Of a DNA stretch of 64,000 bases, positions 26,883-34,898 are shown piece by piece. Made by a program: the position numbers and the translations under genes. The stretch's first letter is position 1, and each line of letters starts with the position of its first letter. The stretch comes from Streptomyces tagetis (GTDB lineage: Bacteria > Actinomycetota > Actinomycetes > Streptomycetales > Streptomycetaceae), in NCBI RefSeq assembly GCF_018069565.1, contig NZ_JAGPNL010000003.1:434001-498000 (forward strand), given 5' to 3'. The notes under the pieces were generated by a model. The model was not told the origin of the DNA, did no database searches, and saw nothing but the letters and a program-made list of their open reading frames with translations.

Positions 26883-27743
26883 TCATGCCCGGGGGTTCAG
26901 CGCGCGTCGGGCCCGGCCGATGACGTTCTGCGCGTCGACCCCGTACACCGCGGACTCGCTCAGGGTGTCCCACACTCGCTGATACGTGGCGATGGAGTCA
27001 GCGTCATCGAGCCACAGCTCCGCGTGCCAGTCCTCCACGACAACGCGCCGGTCGTCGTAGATCCAGAACGAGTTGCCCGCGTAGATCTTCAGGGGCGCCG
27101 AGAACGGGACGACGCCGAACTCCACCGTGTCCAGACCGATGACGCTGGTAAGGCGATCGAGTTGCGCGGCGAGCACTGCGGGCGGACACACCAGGGCGAA
27201 GCAGGCGGCCTCCCACATCAGAATCCGGTACGTGCGGCCTGTCTTCCACAAGCCGTCCTGCCGACGGACGCGGGCGCGCACTGCCTCTTCGGTGTCCCGG
27301 GGGGACCGCATCAGGTTGGCGTGCCGGGTAAGGACATGGCGGGCGTAGTCGGCGGTCTGAAGCATGCCGGGGATGAGGTTGTTCTCCCAGATGGTGAGCA
27401 CGCGCGTGCGGTCGTGCTCCGCGGTGATGGCCTCCTGTACAGGACGGTGACCGGAGGCTAGCTGCCGCCGCCAGGAGCGGATGCGGGACTCGAAGCCCCG
27501 CAGTTGGGCGAGCAGACCGTCATACATCTCGGGCCGGCCGGTGGCTTGGGCCCAGGCCCGTAGCTCGCTGGCGTCGGCTGTCTGCCGACCGTTCTCCAGC
27601 TTGGACACCTTGGACTTGGTCCAGCCCTCGCCAAGACGCTCGGCGAGAGCGGCACCGGTGAGCCGCCCCTCAGGGCAGGAAAGCCGCAGCTCCCGGAGCC
27701 TGAGTCCGAGGGCTTCTCGTGCCTGTTGGTAGTCAGTGCTCAC
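26883..27743 (-). CDS. XRE-family regulator with DUF5753 domain
   Basis: The protein has 286 residues. The HTH (about 12-70) contains LTGAALAERLGEGWTKSKVSKLENGRQ, and a DUF5753 domain fills residues 100-280 (LIPGMLQTADYARHVL, then LIYAGNSFWIYD-like strands). Streptomyces has tens of these regulators, usually paired with DUF397 or DUF6879 genes; some affect development. It lies 11 nt after the broken DUF6879 gene, in the same direction. Confidence 0.9.
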   Translation of the reverse strand: MSTDYQQAREALGLRLRELRLSCPEGRLTGAALAERLGEGWTKSKVSKLENGRQTADASELRAWAQATGRPEMYDGLLAQLRGFESRIRSWRRQLASGHRPVQEAITAEHDRTRVLTIWENNLIPGMLQTADYARHVLTRHANLMRSPRDTEEAVRARVRRQDGLWKTGRTYRILMWEAACFALVCPPAVLAAQLDRLTSVIGLDTVEFGVVPFSAPLKIYAGNSFWIYDDRRVVVEDWHAELWLDDADSIATYQRVWDTLSESAVYGVDAQNVIGRARRALNPRA

Positions 27744-27754
27744 CGGGCCTCACA

Positions 27755-28491
27755 TCATGTGCGATTGATCTCGAACTTGGCATACGGAGTGGCATAGTGC
27801 CAGGCCGCGTCACGCACCTGGCAGTACCGGTTCACCGCCGCCGGTTCGGTGATCAACTCGGCGCCGGTCATCTGATCGTCCTCGTCGAAGAGCAGCCGGG
27901 CGACGAGGCGGGAGTCGAACAGCCAGAAGTCCTCGGCCGGAAGGCGCAGTTCGTCGGCCTGGGCGCGGGAGAGGTTCGGATGTCCTCGCCCGCGGCGCAG
28001 TTCCGGGCCGCGTTGCTGCGGAGGTACAACTGCCCCGGGGTGATGGGGTCATCGACCAGGCGCACGCGCTCGATCCGCTTGCCCTGCGCGGTCTGGGCAC
28101 GGACGTTGCGGCACCACTCGTCGTCGTAGTCCCAGTCGATTGCCTGGCCGGCCTCGAACTGCTGCCACTGGTCGGTCGCCTCGTCGCTGGCGAACCGGCG
28201 GCGAGTCTCCAGCCTCCAGGCCGTGTGGGCGAAGGTGGCGAAGAGGCGGTCGAAATCCTCGTCCGCGTTGATGAGCCGCGGCTCGTCGTCACGCGGGCCG
28301 AAGTCGACCAGGGTGTTGCGGGGGACGACGACGGCAACTTCGCCCTCGTTGAAGTGCTGGAGCTGGCCGAGGTCGGCGGGGTCGGTGAGCGGCGGCCCAT
28401 GGACGATGACCTCGCCGCTCTCCAGATCCTCGTGTACGGCCGGGCATCCGCCCCCGCCTGAACCGGTGCCGTTTAAGCGAAGTCGTCGCAT
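27755..28491 (-). pseudogene. DUF6879 family gene fused to an upstream small ORF, broken by a 1-nt frameshift
   Basis: From the start at 28491 the frame gives a 60-residue N-terminal segment (MRRLRLNGTGSGGGGCPAV...) that in other genomes I remember as a separate small protein. It then continues without stop into a DUF6879 domain (DFDRLFATFAHTAWRLE). At about 27979-27981 the frame breaks after AAGEDIR. One extra base restores NLSRAQADELRLP, EDFWLFDSRLVARL and QVRDAAWHYATPY, which is the conserved end of DUF6879, with a stop at 27755-27757. As read, the product ends at 27868 with an unrelated tail. This is a 1-bp deletion or a sequencing error. Confidence 0.8.
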
Positions 28492-28668
28492 GGTTGTGCC
28501 TCTCCCGAGAGTGGTCTGTGTGCGCAGCCAGCCTCCCCGACGCCCCGGGCCTCAACACTCTGCCAAGAGGTCCCGCAGGGGAAACATCGCGCAACACCGC
28601 GGCGCGGTCAAGAAACTTCACGAAACACCGGGTGCTCCAAGCCACTTCCCGTCCTTACCGTTCCGTGC

Positions 28669-28869
28669 ATGGCCAACACCGTGTCGACCGAAAGCGACCC
28701 CTTAACAGCCGTCGAATCCTTACGCACAGCCCTCCACAGCGCCGGGATCTTGCCGTCCCTCGCCGCCGACGCCGCGTCACCGAGCCTCGCACTGGTCGAC
28801 CTCGCCCGCGTCCGCGCGGATGTCGCCCTGCGGCTGGCGACCGAGCTTCAGAGAAGGGCCGCGGCATGA
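28669..28869 (+). CDS. Small conserved-type hypothetical protein
   Basis: A 66-residue, Ala/Leu-rich helical protein. It overlaps the next gene by ATGA and reads divergently from the DUF6879 gene. Function unknown; genes like this commonly sit beside XRE/DUF6879 pairs. Confidence 0.6.
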   Translation: MANTVSTESDPLTAVESLRTALHSAGILPSLAADAASPSLALVDLARVRADVALRLATELQRRAAA

Positions 28870-29207
28870 CCACCAGCACAGGCACCATCCCCGCCGGCGT
28901 CCTGGCCGTCCTCGCTCTACCCGACCCGGCGGCCCTCGCGGAGGACCCGCTCCGCGGCGCCCTGTGTGTCTGGTGCGCGGGGCCGCTCACGCTGGCCACG
29001 GCCGTCAACCTCGGCGAGTTGGACAGCCCCAGGGGCCGCTGGTGGCCCCGCGCCTGCCCGGCCTGCGCCGGCACCCGCGCACACCGCGCCCTCTTCAACC
29101 ACGCGCCGGAATGCGCCGACTGCCAGGCCATCCCTGCCGACGGCCAGAGCGCCCCCTGCGACACCGCCCGCCACCCGTACCGCCTCGTACGCCAGAGCCT
29201 CCGATGA
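28866..29207 (+). CDS. Small zinc-ribbon-like hypothetical protein
   Basis: A 113-residue protein with three pairs of Cys (CVWCAG, CPACAG, CADCQ) that look like zinc knuckles, plus a further Cys in APCDTARH. It is coupled to both neighbours by ATGA overlaps. Function unknown. Confidence 0.65.
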   Translation: MTTSTGTIPAGVLAVLALPDPAALAEDPLRGALCVWCAGPLTLATAVNLGELDSPRGRWWPRACPACAGTRAHRALFNHAPECADCQAIPADGQSAPCDTARHPYRLVRQSLR

Positions 29208-29350
29208 CCCGCTGCGACACCTGCGGACAGCCGATCGAGGGCAAGCCCCACGTCATCATCATCGACTCCCCGTCAGGCGCCACACCCAACCTGACCGTCC
29301 GCCCCGAGCCCTGCCGCACGAACCCGCCCCGGACAGGTCGAGCCTGGGGC
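29204..29350 (+). pseudogene. Third small zinc-type gene, truncated by an IS remnant
   Basis: The frame starts ATG ACC CGC TGC in an ATGA overlap with the previous gene and encodes MTRCDTCGQPIEGKPHVIII, a zinc-knuckle start. After about residue 45 the frame runs into sequence that on the other strand is a transposase, so the native C-terminus is lost. The exact junction is somewhere between 29335 and 29352. The frame stays open to 29698 by chance. Confidence 0.6.
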
Positions 29351-29540
29351 GAGGGCGGCCAGGAGGTCGATGACCTCGCGTACGTAGCGATAGACCGTCG
29401 CGGTGCCGATGCGGAACCCGGCGGCGAGCTGGGCATAGGTATCGCCGCACCGCAGGTGGGCCAAGGCGAGCAGGGCCTGTCGGCCTGCCGGCAGACGCCG
29501 CCGGCGTGCGAAGACAGGTTGGAATCAGCTCAAGAAATGT
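29340..29540 (-). mobile_element. Remnant of an IS5-like element (transposase N-terminal HTH only)
   Basis: On the minus strand the sequence encodes QALLALAHLRCGDTYAQLAAG, then FRIGTATVYRYVREVIDLLAALAP, the helix-turn-helix start of an IS5-type DDE transposase common in Streptomyces. It ends abruptly, with no catalytic domain. At the upstream end, 29518-29537 (ggttggaatcagctcaag) resembles the terminal repeat of the better-preserved element at 31871-32303. Not functional. Confidence 0.75.
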
Positions 29541-29808
29541 GTATGGGCGCTTACAGTGCGCGACCATCGGGGAACGGGGTCGCGTCCCGGGCCGCGCGAT
29601 GCGCGGCGACCCGTGGCGCGTCAACTCGTGGCGTGCCGAGGGGAATTGTAGGTTCTTCAGGTTGTTGCTGTGTTAGCGTGATCAGGCTGAGTCGATAAAT
29701 GTGCGACTTTGGTGGAGGGTGCGCCCGAGGGTATGTGTGGACCGACACCTTTTGACGGCGTCCTGCGGGGTCGGACCACTCGCAGTCAACCTTCTGGGAA
29801 TCACATGT

Positions 29809-30057
29809 GTGAAATGGGGAAAATTGAAGTCTTCTCGCTTCCGTAAGATCACCGCTGCGGCCGGCGTCACCGCGGCTGCCGTGATGATGTCCATCGCCGG
29901 TACATCGAGCGCGTCGGCCGTGGTCATTCACAAGGAAGAAATCCTCACCGCCGAGGTGTGCGTCATCCGTGGCAACGGAATGGTCGCCAACGGGACCGCC
30001 ATCGGGTTCACCTGCAACCCGAAGCGCGAGCCGGTCTGGATTCTGACCTGGTGGTAG
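29809..30057 (+). CDS. Small secreted peptide precursor
   Basis: The frame encodes 82 residues. A basic start (KSSRFRK), an Ala-rich hydrophobic core and an SASA cleavage site give a mature peptide of about 47 residues with two Cys (AEVCVIRG, GFTCNPKR), which suggests one disulphide. The GTG at 29809 is 7 nt from a GGGAA; a TTG six codons on, after GGGG, is another possible start. GC content is clearly lower than around it. No family recognised. Confidence 0.65.
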   Translation: MKWGKLKSSRFRKITAAAGVTAAAVMMSIAGTSSASAVVIHKEEILTAEVCVIRGNGMVANGTAIGFTCNPKREPVWILTWW

Positions 30058-30138
30058 GGCGCGTCGGAGGCGGGCTGCCCGTCCGGCAGGGAAGAATCAG
30101 GGGGCGCGCCTGACGCGGCTGCGTTTCCTTCAGCCGTG

Positions 30139-30176
30139 GTGAACGGTCCATCGACTCGGTCGGTGGACCGTTTCAC
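30139..30176. terminator. Hairpin GTGAACGGTCCA / TGGACCGTTTCAC
   Basis: A 12-bp stem with one bulge lies between the convergent small secreted gene and the S1 protein gene. Confidence 0.7.
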
Positions 30177-30267
30177 TGAGCTCACTGGAGGAGACGTCGA
30201 ACGTCACGAGCATCACCAGCAGGGCCCCACGCCGTTGAACAAGTGACCTCGCGCTCTGGACACGTGA

Positions 30268-31095
30268 TCACTGCGAGTCGCCGTTGGCCTGCCCCGTTGG
30301 CGCACACAGACTCACCCGATGACGCTGAACGTCGACCTCGGCAACCCGGACGGTGATCTGATCGCCCTCGCGCACGAGCTGGTCAGGGGTCACTGCTGGC
30401 CGGCTCGTCATCTCGGACAGGTGAAGGAGCCCTTCCACGTCCGGGGCGAGGCGCACGAATACGCCGAATGGGACGATCTTCGTGACAGTGCCGCGGAGGA
30501 CCTGGCCCGATTGATCAGAGAACTCGATCAGAGGGTTTTTCTGCAGGGCCTTCATCGAGATCGCGACCTGTCCCTGACGCGTTTCGGCGATGAGCACCTC
30601 GGCGGTGATCCTCTGGCCGGCCTCGACCGCTTCCGAGGGGTGGCTGATCCACGACCAGGTCAGTTCGGACACACGGATGAAGCCAGTGCGTAGCCCGTCG
30701 GGCTCGCCGTCGAGATGGACGAAGACGCCGAAGTTGTGAACCTCTGACACGGTCCCGGAGACGATCTTCCCTGGCTGGAGCGCGAGCAGGAAGGTCCGGA
30801 GCTCGGGGTTCTCGCAGGCGCGGGCGGACAAGTGCAGTTCTCCGCGGCACCGTCCGATCTCCTCGGCATCGAGTTCCTGGCCGATCTCGAAGACCTCAGA
30901 CGGGTGGTCGATGCGGCGCATCGACGCCTCTTCCCGGGAAATCCGGCCGGCTTCGTTGTTCCTCTCGCTTGATGCCTTGAGCGCGACCAGGACGTCTGAC
31001 CCGTCGAAGCCGGTGACGGTCACCCTGCGGACCGGACCGGGACGGAGCGTGTCGAGGAGCGGCTGCAGGCGAGGATCGGAACCGGGCTCGGACAT
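30268..31095 (-). CDS. S1 RNA-binding domain protein
   Basis: A 275-residue protein with at least two S1 OB-folds: residues about 110-185 (GKIVSGTVSEVHNFGVFVHLD) and about 195-265 (GQVLRGTVTKIVPFGVFVRL, then EGLLHLSEM). The N-terminal 100 residues look like a degenerate third repeat. S1 repeats bind single-stranded RNA; it is much shorter than ribosomal protein S1. No good ribosome site precedes the ATG, so it may be leaderless. Possibly a translation or RNA-turnover accessory factor. Confidence 0.82.
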   Translation of the reverse strand: MSEPGSDPRLQPLLDTLRPGPVRRVTVTGFDGSDVLVALKASSERNNEAGRISREEASMRRIDHPSEVFEIGQELDAEEIGRCRGELHLSARACENPELRTFLLALQPGKIVSGTVSEVHNFGVFVHLDGEPDGLRTGFIRVSELTWSWISHPSEAVEAGQRITAEVLIAETRQGQVAISMKALQKNPLIEFSDQSGQVLRGTVTKIVPFGVFVRLAPDVEGLLHLSEMTSRPAVTPDQLVREGDQITVRVAEVDVQRHRVSLCAPTGQANGDSQ

Positions 31096-31223
31096 GGGCG
31101 GAGCCTAGCCCGAGTGCCTCCCGGGCGCAGCGGACACGCACCCCACCAGGCACCACTTCCGTTCGGTGGTGGGCACGCGTCCCTCGCCGTTAGGCTCCGG
31201 GAGCGAGCGAGAGAAGACCACGT

Positions 31224-31847
31224 ATGGACCCCCGCCTGCCCCGCCTGCGCAGGAAGCTCGCCCAGATCCCCTTCAACCCTCTTCGCAGCCACTCCTTCGG
31301 CGAAGAGAAGCATCGCTTCCAGCTCGGGCGAACCGTCAGCGCGGCGACGATCGACGCCTTCGAGACCGACCACGGAGTCGTGCTTCCTGCCCCCTACCGC
31401 GACTTCCTGACGTTCCTTGGCGCGACCGGGGCTTCCCCGTTCTACGGGCTCCTGCCCCTGAGCCGGTGCATGCTGTTCACGATGGATTCGAAGAGGTCCG
31501 AGGATGGGGCCCCGCGGGGCTTCACCACGGTCGAGGATCGTGCACGTCCAGGCGACAGGTTTCTGAACATCATCGAAGCAGGGTGCAGCGACGTGGTTCT
31601 ACTGGGAGTCACGGGACCGCTGACCGGCCGCATCGTCACGGGCAACTCCGATGGCTTCTGGGGCCCCGACCTCTCGTCGGCCCCCGACTTCATCGCCTGG
31701 TACGAACTCTGGCTGGACGAGATGGCGGCAGGTCACGACAGCCGGGCGCTCGAACTGACCTCGCCCGCCGGCCGCAGCGCTGAAAGACGCGCGCGTCCCA
31801 CCTCACAGCAGCTCCGGACGGCATCCGAGGACATCGGTCCTCACTGA
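31224..31847 (+). CDS. SMI1/KNR4 (SUKH) family protein
   Basis: A 207-residue protein with a SUKH-type core at about 35-180: TIDAFETDHGVVLPAPYRDFL, then LLPLSRCM and DFIAWYELWLDEM. SUKH proteins are often immunity proteins to polymorphic toxins, but no toxin gene is next to it, so it may be an orphan immunity gene. It is divergent from the S1 gene. Confidence 0.82.
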   Translation: MDPRLPRLRRKLAQIPFNPLRSHSFGEEKHRFQLGRTVSAATIDAFETDHGVVLPAPYRDFLTFLGATGASPFYGLLPLSRCMLFTMDSKRSEDGAPRGFTTVEDRARPGDRFLNIIEAGCSDVVLLGVTGPLTGRIVTGNSDGFWGPDLSSAPDFIAWYELWLDEMAAGHDSRALELTSPAGRSAERRARPTSQQLRTASEDIGPH

Positions 31848-31870
31848 CATTGATCAAGAAGATCGTGCGT

Positions 31871-32303
31871 CAGTGAGCCCTTTCCAACCTGCCATGTCGA
31901 TGGGGCAGTTGGCGTGACAGAGGAGTGAAGCCCCTGGAGGCACGGGTTCACCACCAAGCTCACCCGTGCCTCCAGAGGCTTCACTTGTGTGTCCACCCGT
32001 CCGGACTGGACCTGCCCAGCTCGCAGCCGGATTCGGCATCGGCACCACCACGGCCTACCGGTACATCACCGAGGCCGTTGATCTCCTGGCCGCCCTGGCG
32101 CCCACGCTCGACCGCGGGGCAGCAGGCCGTGAACCGGTCGCAGGCCAAGATCCGGGCCCTGGTCGAGCCCGCCGTCGCCAGACGCAAGACCTGGCGGCTC
32201 CTGCGCAAGCTTCGGTGCTCGACCACCCGCATCACCAGCCTCGTCCAGGCGGTCCTCGCCCTCCACCTCACCCGCGCAAACCGAGGTTGTAAAAGGCTCA
32301 CTG
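31871..32303 (+). mobile_element. Internally deleted IS5-like element with both terminal inverted repeats
   Basis: The ends match as inverted repeats: CAGTGAGCCCTTTCCAACCT at 31871-31890, and the complement of 32284-32303, CAGTGAGCCTTTTACAACCT (18 of 20). Inside, the plus strand encodes an HTH segment (AQLAAGFGIGTTTAYRYITE) and then, in another frame, the transposase C-terminus (QAVNRSQAKIRALVE, then TWRLLRKLRCSTTRIT). The DDE core is missing. A perfect 14-bp hairpin (31934-31947 with 31962-31975) lies near the left end. At 433 bp it is a MITE-like non-autonomous derivative. No clear target duplication is visible. Confidence 0.85.
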
Positions 32304-32412
32304 GACCGGGCGCACGCCGAGGCCCTCACGGACCAGGCGCTCGCGTACCTGGCGACGAGCGCGCAGAAGCCGGCCGACGCGCCGCCCCGCTGATGTCCCC
32401 GTGGACGTGAAA

Positions 32413-32440
32413 GACCCCCAACCGGTATCGACTGGGGGTC
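32413..32440 (-). terminator. Terminator of the original tRNA-Ile
   Basis: The stem GACCCCCA / TGGGGGTC is followed on the minus strand by TTT, 8 nt beyond the tRNA-Ile fragment. It is the host terminator left behind on the attL side. Confidence 0.8.
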
Positions 32441-32447
32441 TCTTCGC

Positions 32448-32494
32448 TGGTGGGGCTAACAGGATTTGAACCTGTGGCCTCATCCTTATCAGGG
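32448..32494 (-). other. Prophage attachment site attL: 3' half of tRNA-Ile(GAT)
   Basis: The minus strand reads CCCTGATAAGGATGAGG..., ending AGCCCCACCA: the anticodon stem-loop (anticodon GAT), variable region, T-arm and acceptor 3' strand with CCA of tRNA-Ile. Upstream of the anticodon stem the similarity stops, and the tRNA integrase gene lies 80 nt away. This is the 47-bp identity segment left at one end when a phage integrates into the 3' part of a tRNA gene; the intact gene should be at the other end. Confidence 0.92.
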
Positions 32495-32547
32495 CCTGGG
32501 TCAAATTCAGCGTCACCGCTGGTGAGGGACGGCCCTGGTCACACGCC

Positions 32548-32566
32548 ATCTACACGGGTCTACACC
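32548..32566. repeat. Direct repeats ATCTACACGGG / GTCTACACCC beside attL
   Basis: Two tandem TCTACAC units 11 bp apart lie between the att core and the integrase stop codon. Position and spacing suit arm-type integrase or excisionase binding sites. The same ATCTAC word recurs in the immunity region. Confidence 0.45.
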
Positions 32567-32574
32567 CTCCACCC

Positions 32575-34008
32575 TCACGCGACCCCCACCCGCCCTACTC
32601 CCGATCCGGACTCGTCCCGGACTCCGTCGGACTCCACCGTCACCACCCTGAGCTGGGCCTGATCGGGCGAAGCTCCCTCAAGCGCGGCGAGCACCTGGCC
32701 CGCGTAGTCCGCCGAGGCATGCGTGTAGAGCCACGTCACCTCGCCCGCCCGCTCGTGCCCGAGGATCTCCTGCGTGATGGCCTCCGGCACTCCGAGCGCG
32801 TGCAGGCGCGAGGCGAAGGTGTGCCGCTGGTCATGGAAGTCCGGCCACCAGTCCGTCCGCGCCCTGTCCTCCTTCTTCACCCGCCCAGTCTCAGGGTCCT
32901 CAACCTCCTCGGTCCACGTCTTGACGACCTTGCGGGCGATGCCGGCCTTGTCGATCGCGTCGACCCACCGGCGGCGGACGCTGCTGCGGCGCAGCGGGGC
33001 CCGGTACCGCTCCCCCTCGCTGCCGTTTATCTTCGAGCCGCGGCGGATCGCGTTCCGGCCGTGGAAGACGAGCTCCTCCGTGCGCAGCCCGTCGTCCGGT
33101 TCGGACACGGCCCGGCTCGCGTCCGGCTCGGCATCCCAGAGCTCGCGCAGCAGTTGCACCGCGGTGTCCGTCAGCGGCACGGTGCGCAGGCCCGCGTCGC
33201 TCTTCGGGTACGCCTTCCTCTTCACATGCCCGCGCGGCTCGATCAGGACCTCCCGCACCTGGAGCCGCCGGGAGGCGAGGTCGATCCGGCACCAGCGGAG
33301 GCCGGCCAGCTCGCCGAAGCGCAGCCCCGTCTCCTCGGCGAGCTGCTGCACGGGCCGGAGGTAGTCGGGGAGCTTCTCGCGGACCAGGGCAAGCTGGTTG
33401 GTCGTCGGCGGCCGTCGATCATCGGGGTGCTTCCCCCGCCCGGACGGGAGCTTGATGCCGTCGCAGGGGTTGAAGGGGATGCGCCGGTCGCGGAGGGCGG
33501 CGGTCATCATGCGGTCGAGGACCTGGAATGCCTTTGTCACCGAGCTAGCTGCGAGGGGTCCGCCGGTCCCGTCCCAGATGGAGTTCACCCAGTTCTGGAC
33601 GTCGAGCCAGGTGATGTCGACCAGGCGTACGGTGCCGAAGCGCTTCTGGACGTGGTTGCGCCACGACCGGCTGTCGCGGTCGATGGTGTTCTCCTCAAGC
33701 TGCGCAGTCTGCGACTTCCACCAGAGGGTGTGCCACGCGGTGAGGGTGATCTCGCCGCGGGCGGGGTCGATCCACCGGCGCTCACGGATCTCGGTGCGGG
33801 TGCGCTCAAGGAAGTGGATCGCCTCGGTCTCGGTGCTGAAGTTCACGGCCCGCTCGCGCTGGCCGGGTGGCGTGTACCGGGCCTGCCAGCTACCGATGCA
33901 GTTCGTCGTCTTCGGCCGGGCCCCGGGGTACTTGTCCAGGCATGCCTTGCAGCCGCAGCGCTTGCTACGGACTTGACGTGGATTTGTTGGGGTGCTCCTA
34001 CGGCCCAC
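32575..34008 (-). CDS. int: Tyrosine recombinase (phage integrase)
   Basis: A 477-residue integrase. Residues 10-40 hold Cys pairs (RCGCKACLDK, NCIG), and an SAM-like core-binding domain covers about 85-175. The catalytic domain (about 200-440) has Arg230 (TGLRFGELAGL), His392 and Arg395 (FHDQRHTF), His418 (LGHERAGEV) and the nucleophile Tyr428 (WLYTHAS). It inserts and excises the phage at tRNA-Ile. The gene points toward attL. It lies 13 nt after a small gene of the same strand. Confidence 0.96.
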   Translation of the reverse strand: MGRRSTPTNPRQVRSKRCGCKACLDKYPGARPKTTNCIGSWQARYTPPGQRERAVNFSTETEAIHFLERTRTEIRERRWIDPARGEITLTAWHTLWWKSQTAQLEENTIDRDSRSWRNHVQKRFGTVRLVDITWLDVQNWVNSIWDGTGGPLAASSVTKAFQVLDRMMTAALRDRRIPFNPCDGIKLPSGRGKHPDDRRPPTTNQLALVREKLPDYLRPVQQLAEETGLRFGELAGLRWCRIDLASRRLQVREVLIEPRGHVKRKAYPKSDAGLRTVPLTDTAVQLLRELWDAEPDASRAVSEPDDGLRTEELVFHGRNAIRRGSKINGSEGERYRAPLRRSSVRRRWVDAIDKAGIARKVVKTWTEEVEDPETGRVKKEDRARTDWWPDFHDQRHTFASRLHALGVPEAITQEILGHERAGEVTWLYTHASADYAGQVLAALEGASPDQAQLRVVTVESDGVRDESGSGVGRVGVA

Positions 34009-34021
34009 GGGGGTCTCCTGA

Positions 34022-34273
34022 TCAGAGATGCGGGGCGCCAGCCAGAGCAGCGGGTATGGCGAGCTCGCGCGGGAGCGGGACGCGCTCTCCGCAGAAACAC
34101 GCGAGGCCGGCGCCGGGTACGTACGGGGCGCCGAGGTCGATCGTGAGGATCGCGTGGAGCTCTCTGATCAGGTCGTGGGGGTGGGTGCCCCTGTCTACGA
34201 GGATGGTGACCTCGTCTGGGTCCCAGGTGGCGATCGTCGGAAGGTCGTCGACGACGGCGATGCGGATGCACAC
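34022..34273 (-). CDS. Small phage protein upstream of the integrase
   Basis: An 83-residue protein (CIRIAVVDDLPTIATWDPDE, later LACFCGERVP). The GTG at 34273 is preferred because GGGGGG is 6-7 nt upstream; an in-frame GTG at 34300 lacks one. It is likely cotranscribed with int. No family recognised. Confidence 0.65.
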   Translation of the reverse strand: MCIRIAVVDDLPTIATWDPDEVTILVDRGTHPHDLIRELHAILTIDLGAPYVPGAGLACFCGERVPLPRELAIPAALAGAPHL

Positions 34274-34335
34274 AGGTGTCCCCCCATGGATGTGCAGCAC
34301 GGGATTGGTCCGCTCCGGGAGGACAGCGGGTGACT

Positions 34336-34372
34336 GATCGTACCTGTGTGTGTAGATGCTGTGTAGGTGATC
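34336..34372. promoter_or_regulatory. Candidate operator upstream of the integrase operon
   Basis: An interrupted inverted repeat (GATC..ACCT / AGGT.GATC) surrounds the word GTAGAT at 34352-34357 and a TGTGTAG direct repeat, in an AT-rich stretch between the repressor stop and the small gene. It shares the GTAGAT word with the immunity operators. Confidence 0.45.
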
Positions 34373-34445
34373 GGCATATTCGGCGGGCTTTTGTTTCGTA
34401 TCGAACTATCGCCGCGAATTTTCCGCCTTTTAGGCAACCCTAAGT

Positions 34446-34895
34446 TCACTGGCCGACGCTTTGCCCGACCCTGACCACCTTGAACATCACCTCGGCGTCC
34501 TCGACCAGCAGACGTTGCTGCCGGTCCGGGAGTTGCCGGTAGAACCACAGGAGTCGGGCCTCGCGCTCCTCGTTCGACGGCCCGGGTGCCGGGCGCCCCA
34601 CGGCGGCGAAGAACTCGCGCGGAGTGGTGGTCACCCCCCACTTCCGGAAGGTGCCGGCGAGCGCGCGTAGCCGGTCCGGGTCGATCCTGCTCGTGCCGCG
34701 AGTGCGGTTCGCCCACGCGTTCAGGGTCTGGTAGGAGATGCCGGCCTCGCGGGCGAGGTCCTTCTGCGTCTTCCCCTCGGCCTGCGAGAGGAGACGCTCA
34801 AGCAGTGCCGCCAGGTCCTCACCGCGGGCGAGGTCCTCGGCGACGTCTTCGCCGGGGTGGTTCTGGTGGCTGGTCACGCTCACAGGGTCCGGCAT
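34446..34895 (-). CDS. XRE-type phage repressor
   Basis: A 149-residue protein with an HTH at about 40-70 (KTQKDLAREAGISYQTLNAWAN) and a helical C-terminus (REARLLWFYRQLPDRQQRLLVEDAEVMFKVV). It is leftward, divergent from the HTH gene at 35103. I choose the ATG at 34895, which lacks a ribosome site and follows the operator directly, as a leaderless start. An upstream start at 34958 would put the operator inside the gene. Role as lysogeny repressor is inferred from position. Confidence 0.8.
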   Translation of the reverse strand: MPDPVSVTSHQNHPGEDVAEDLARGEDLAALLERLLSQAEGKTQKDLAREAGISYQTLNAWANRTRGTSRIDPDRLRALAGTFRKWGVTTTPREFFAAVGRPAPGPSNEEREARLLWFYRQLPDRQQRLLVEDAEVMFKVVRVGQSVGQ

Positions 34896-34898
34896 TGC

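Noticed and set aside
29204..29698. A 165-codon continuation of the third small zinc-type gene
   Set aside because: After about codon 45 it reads antisense through a transposase fragment, so the extension is accidental.
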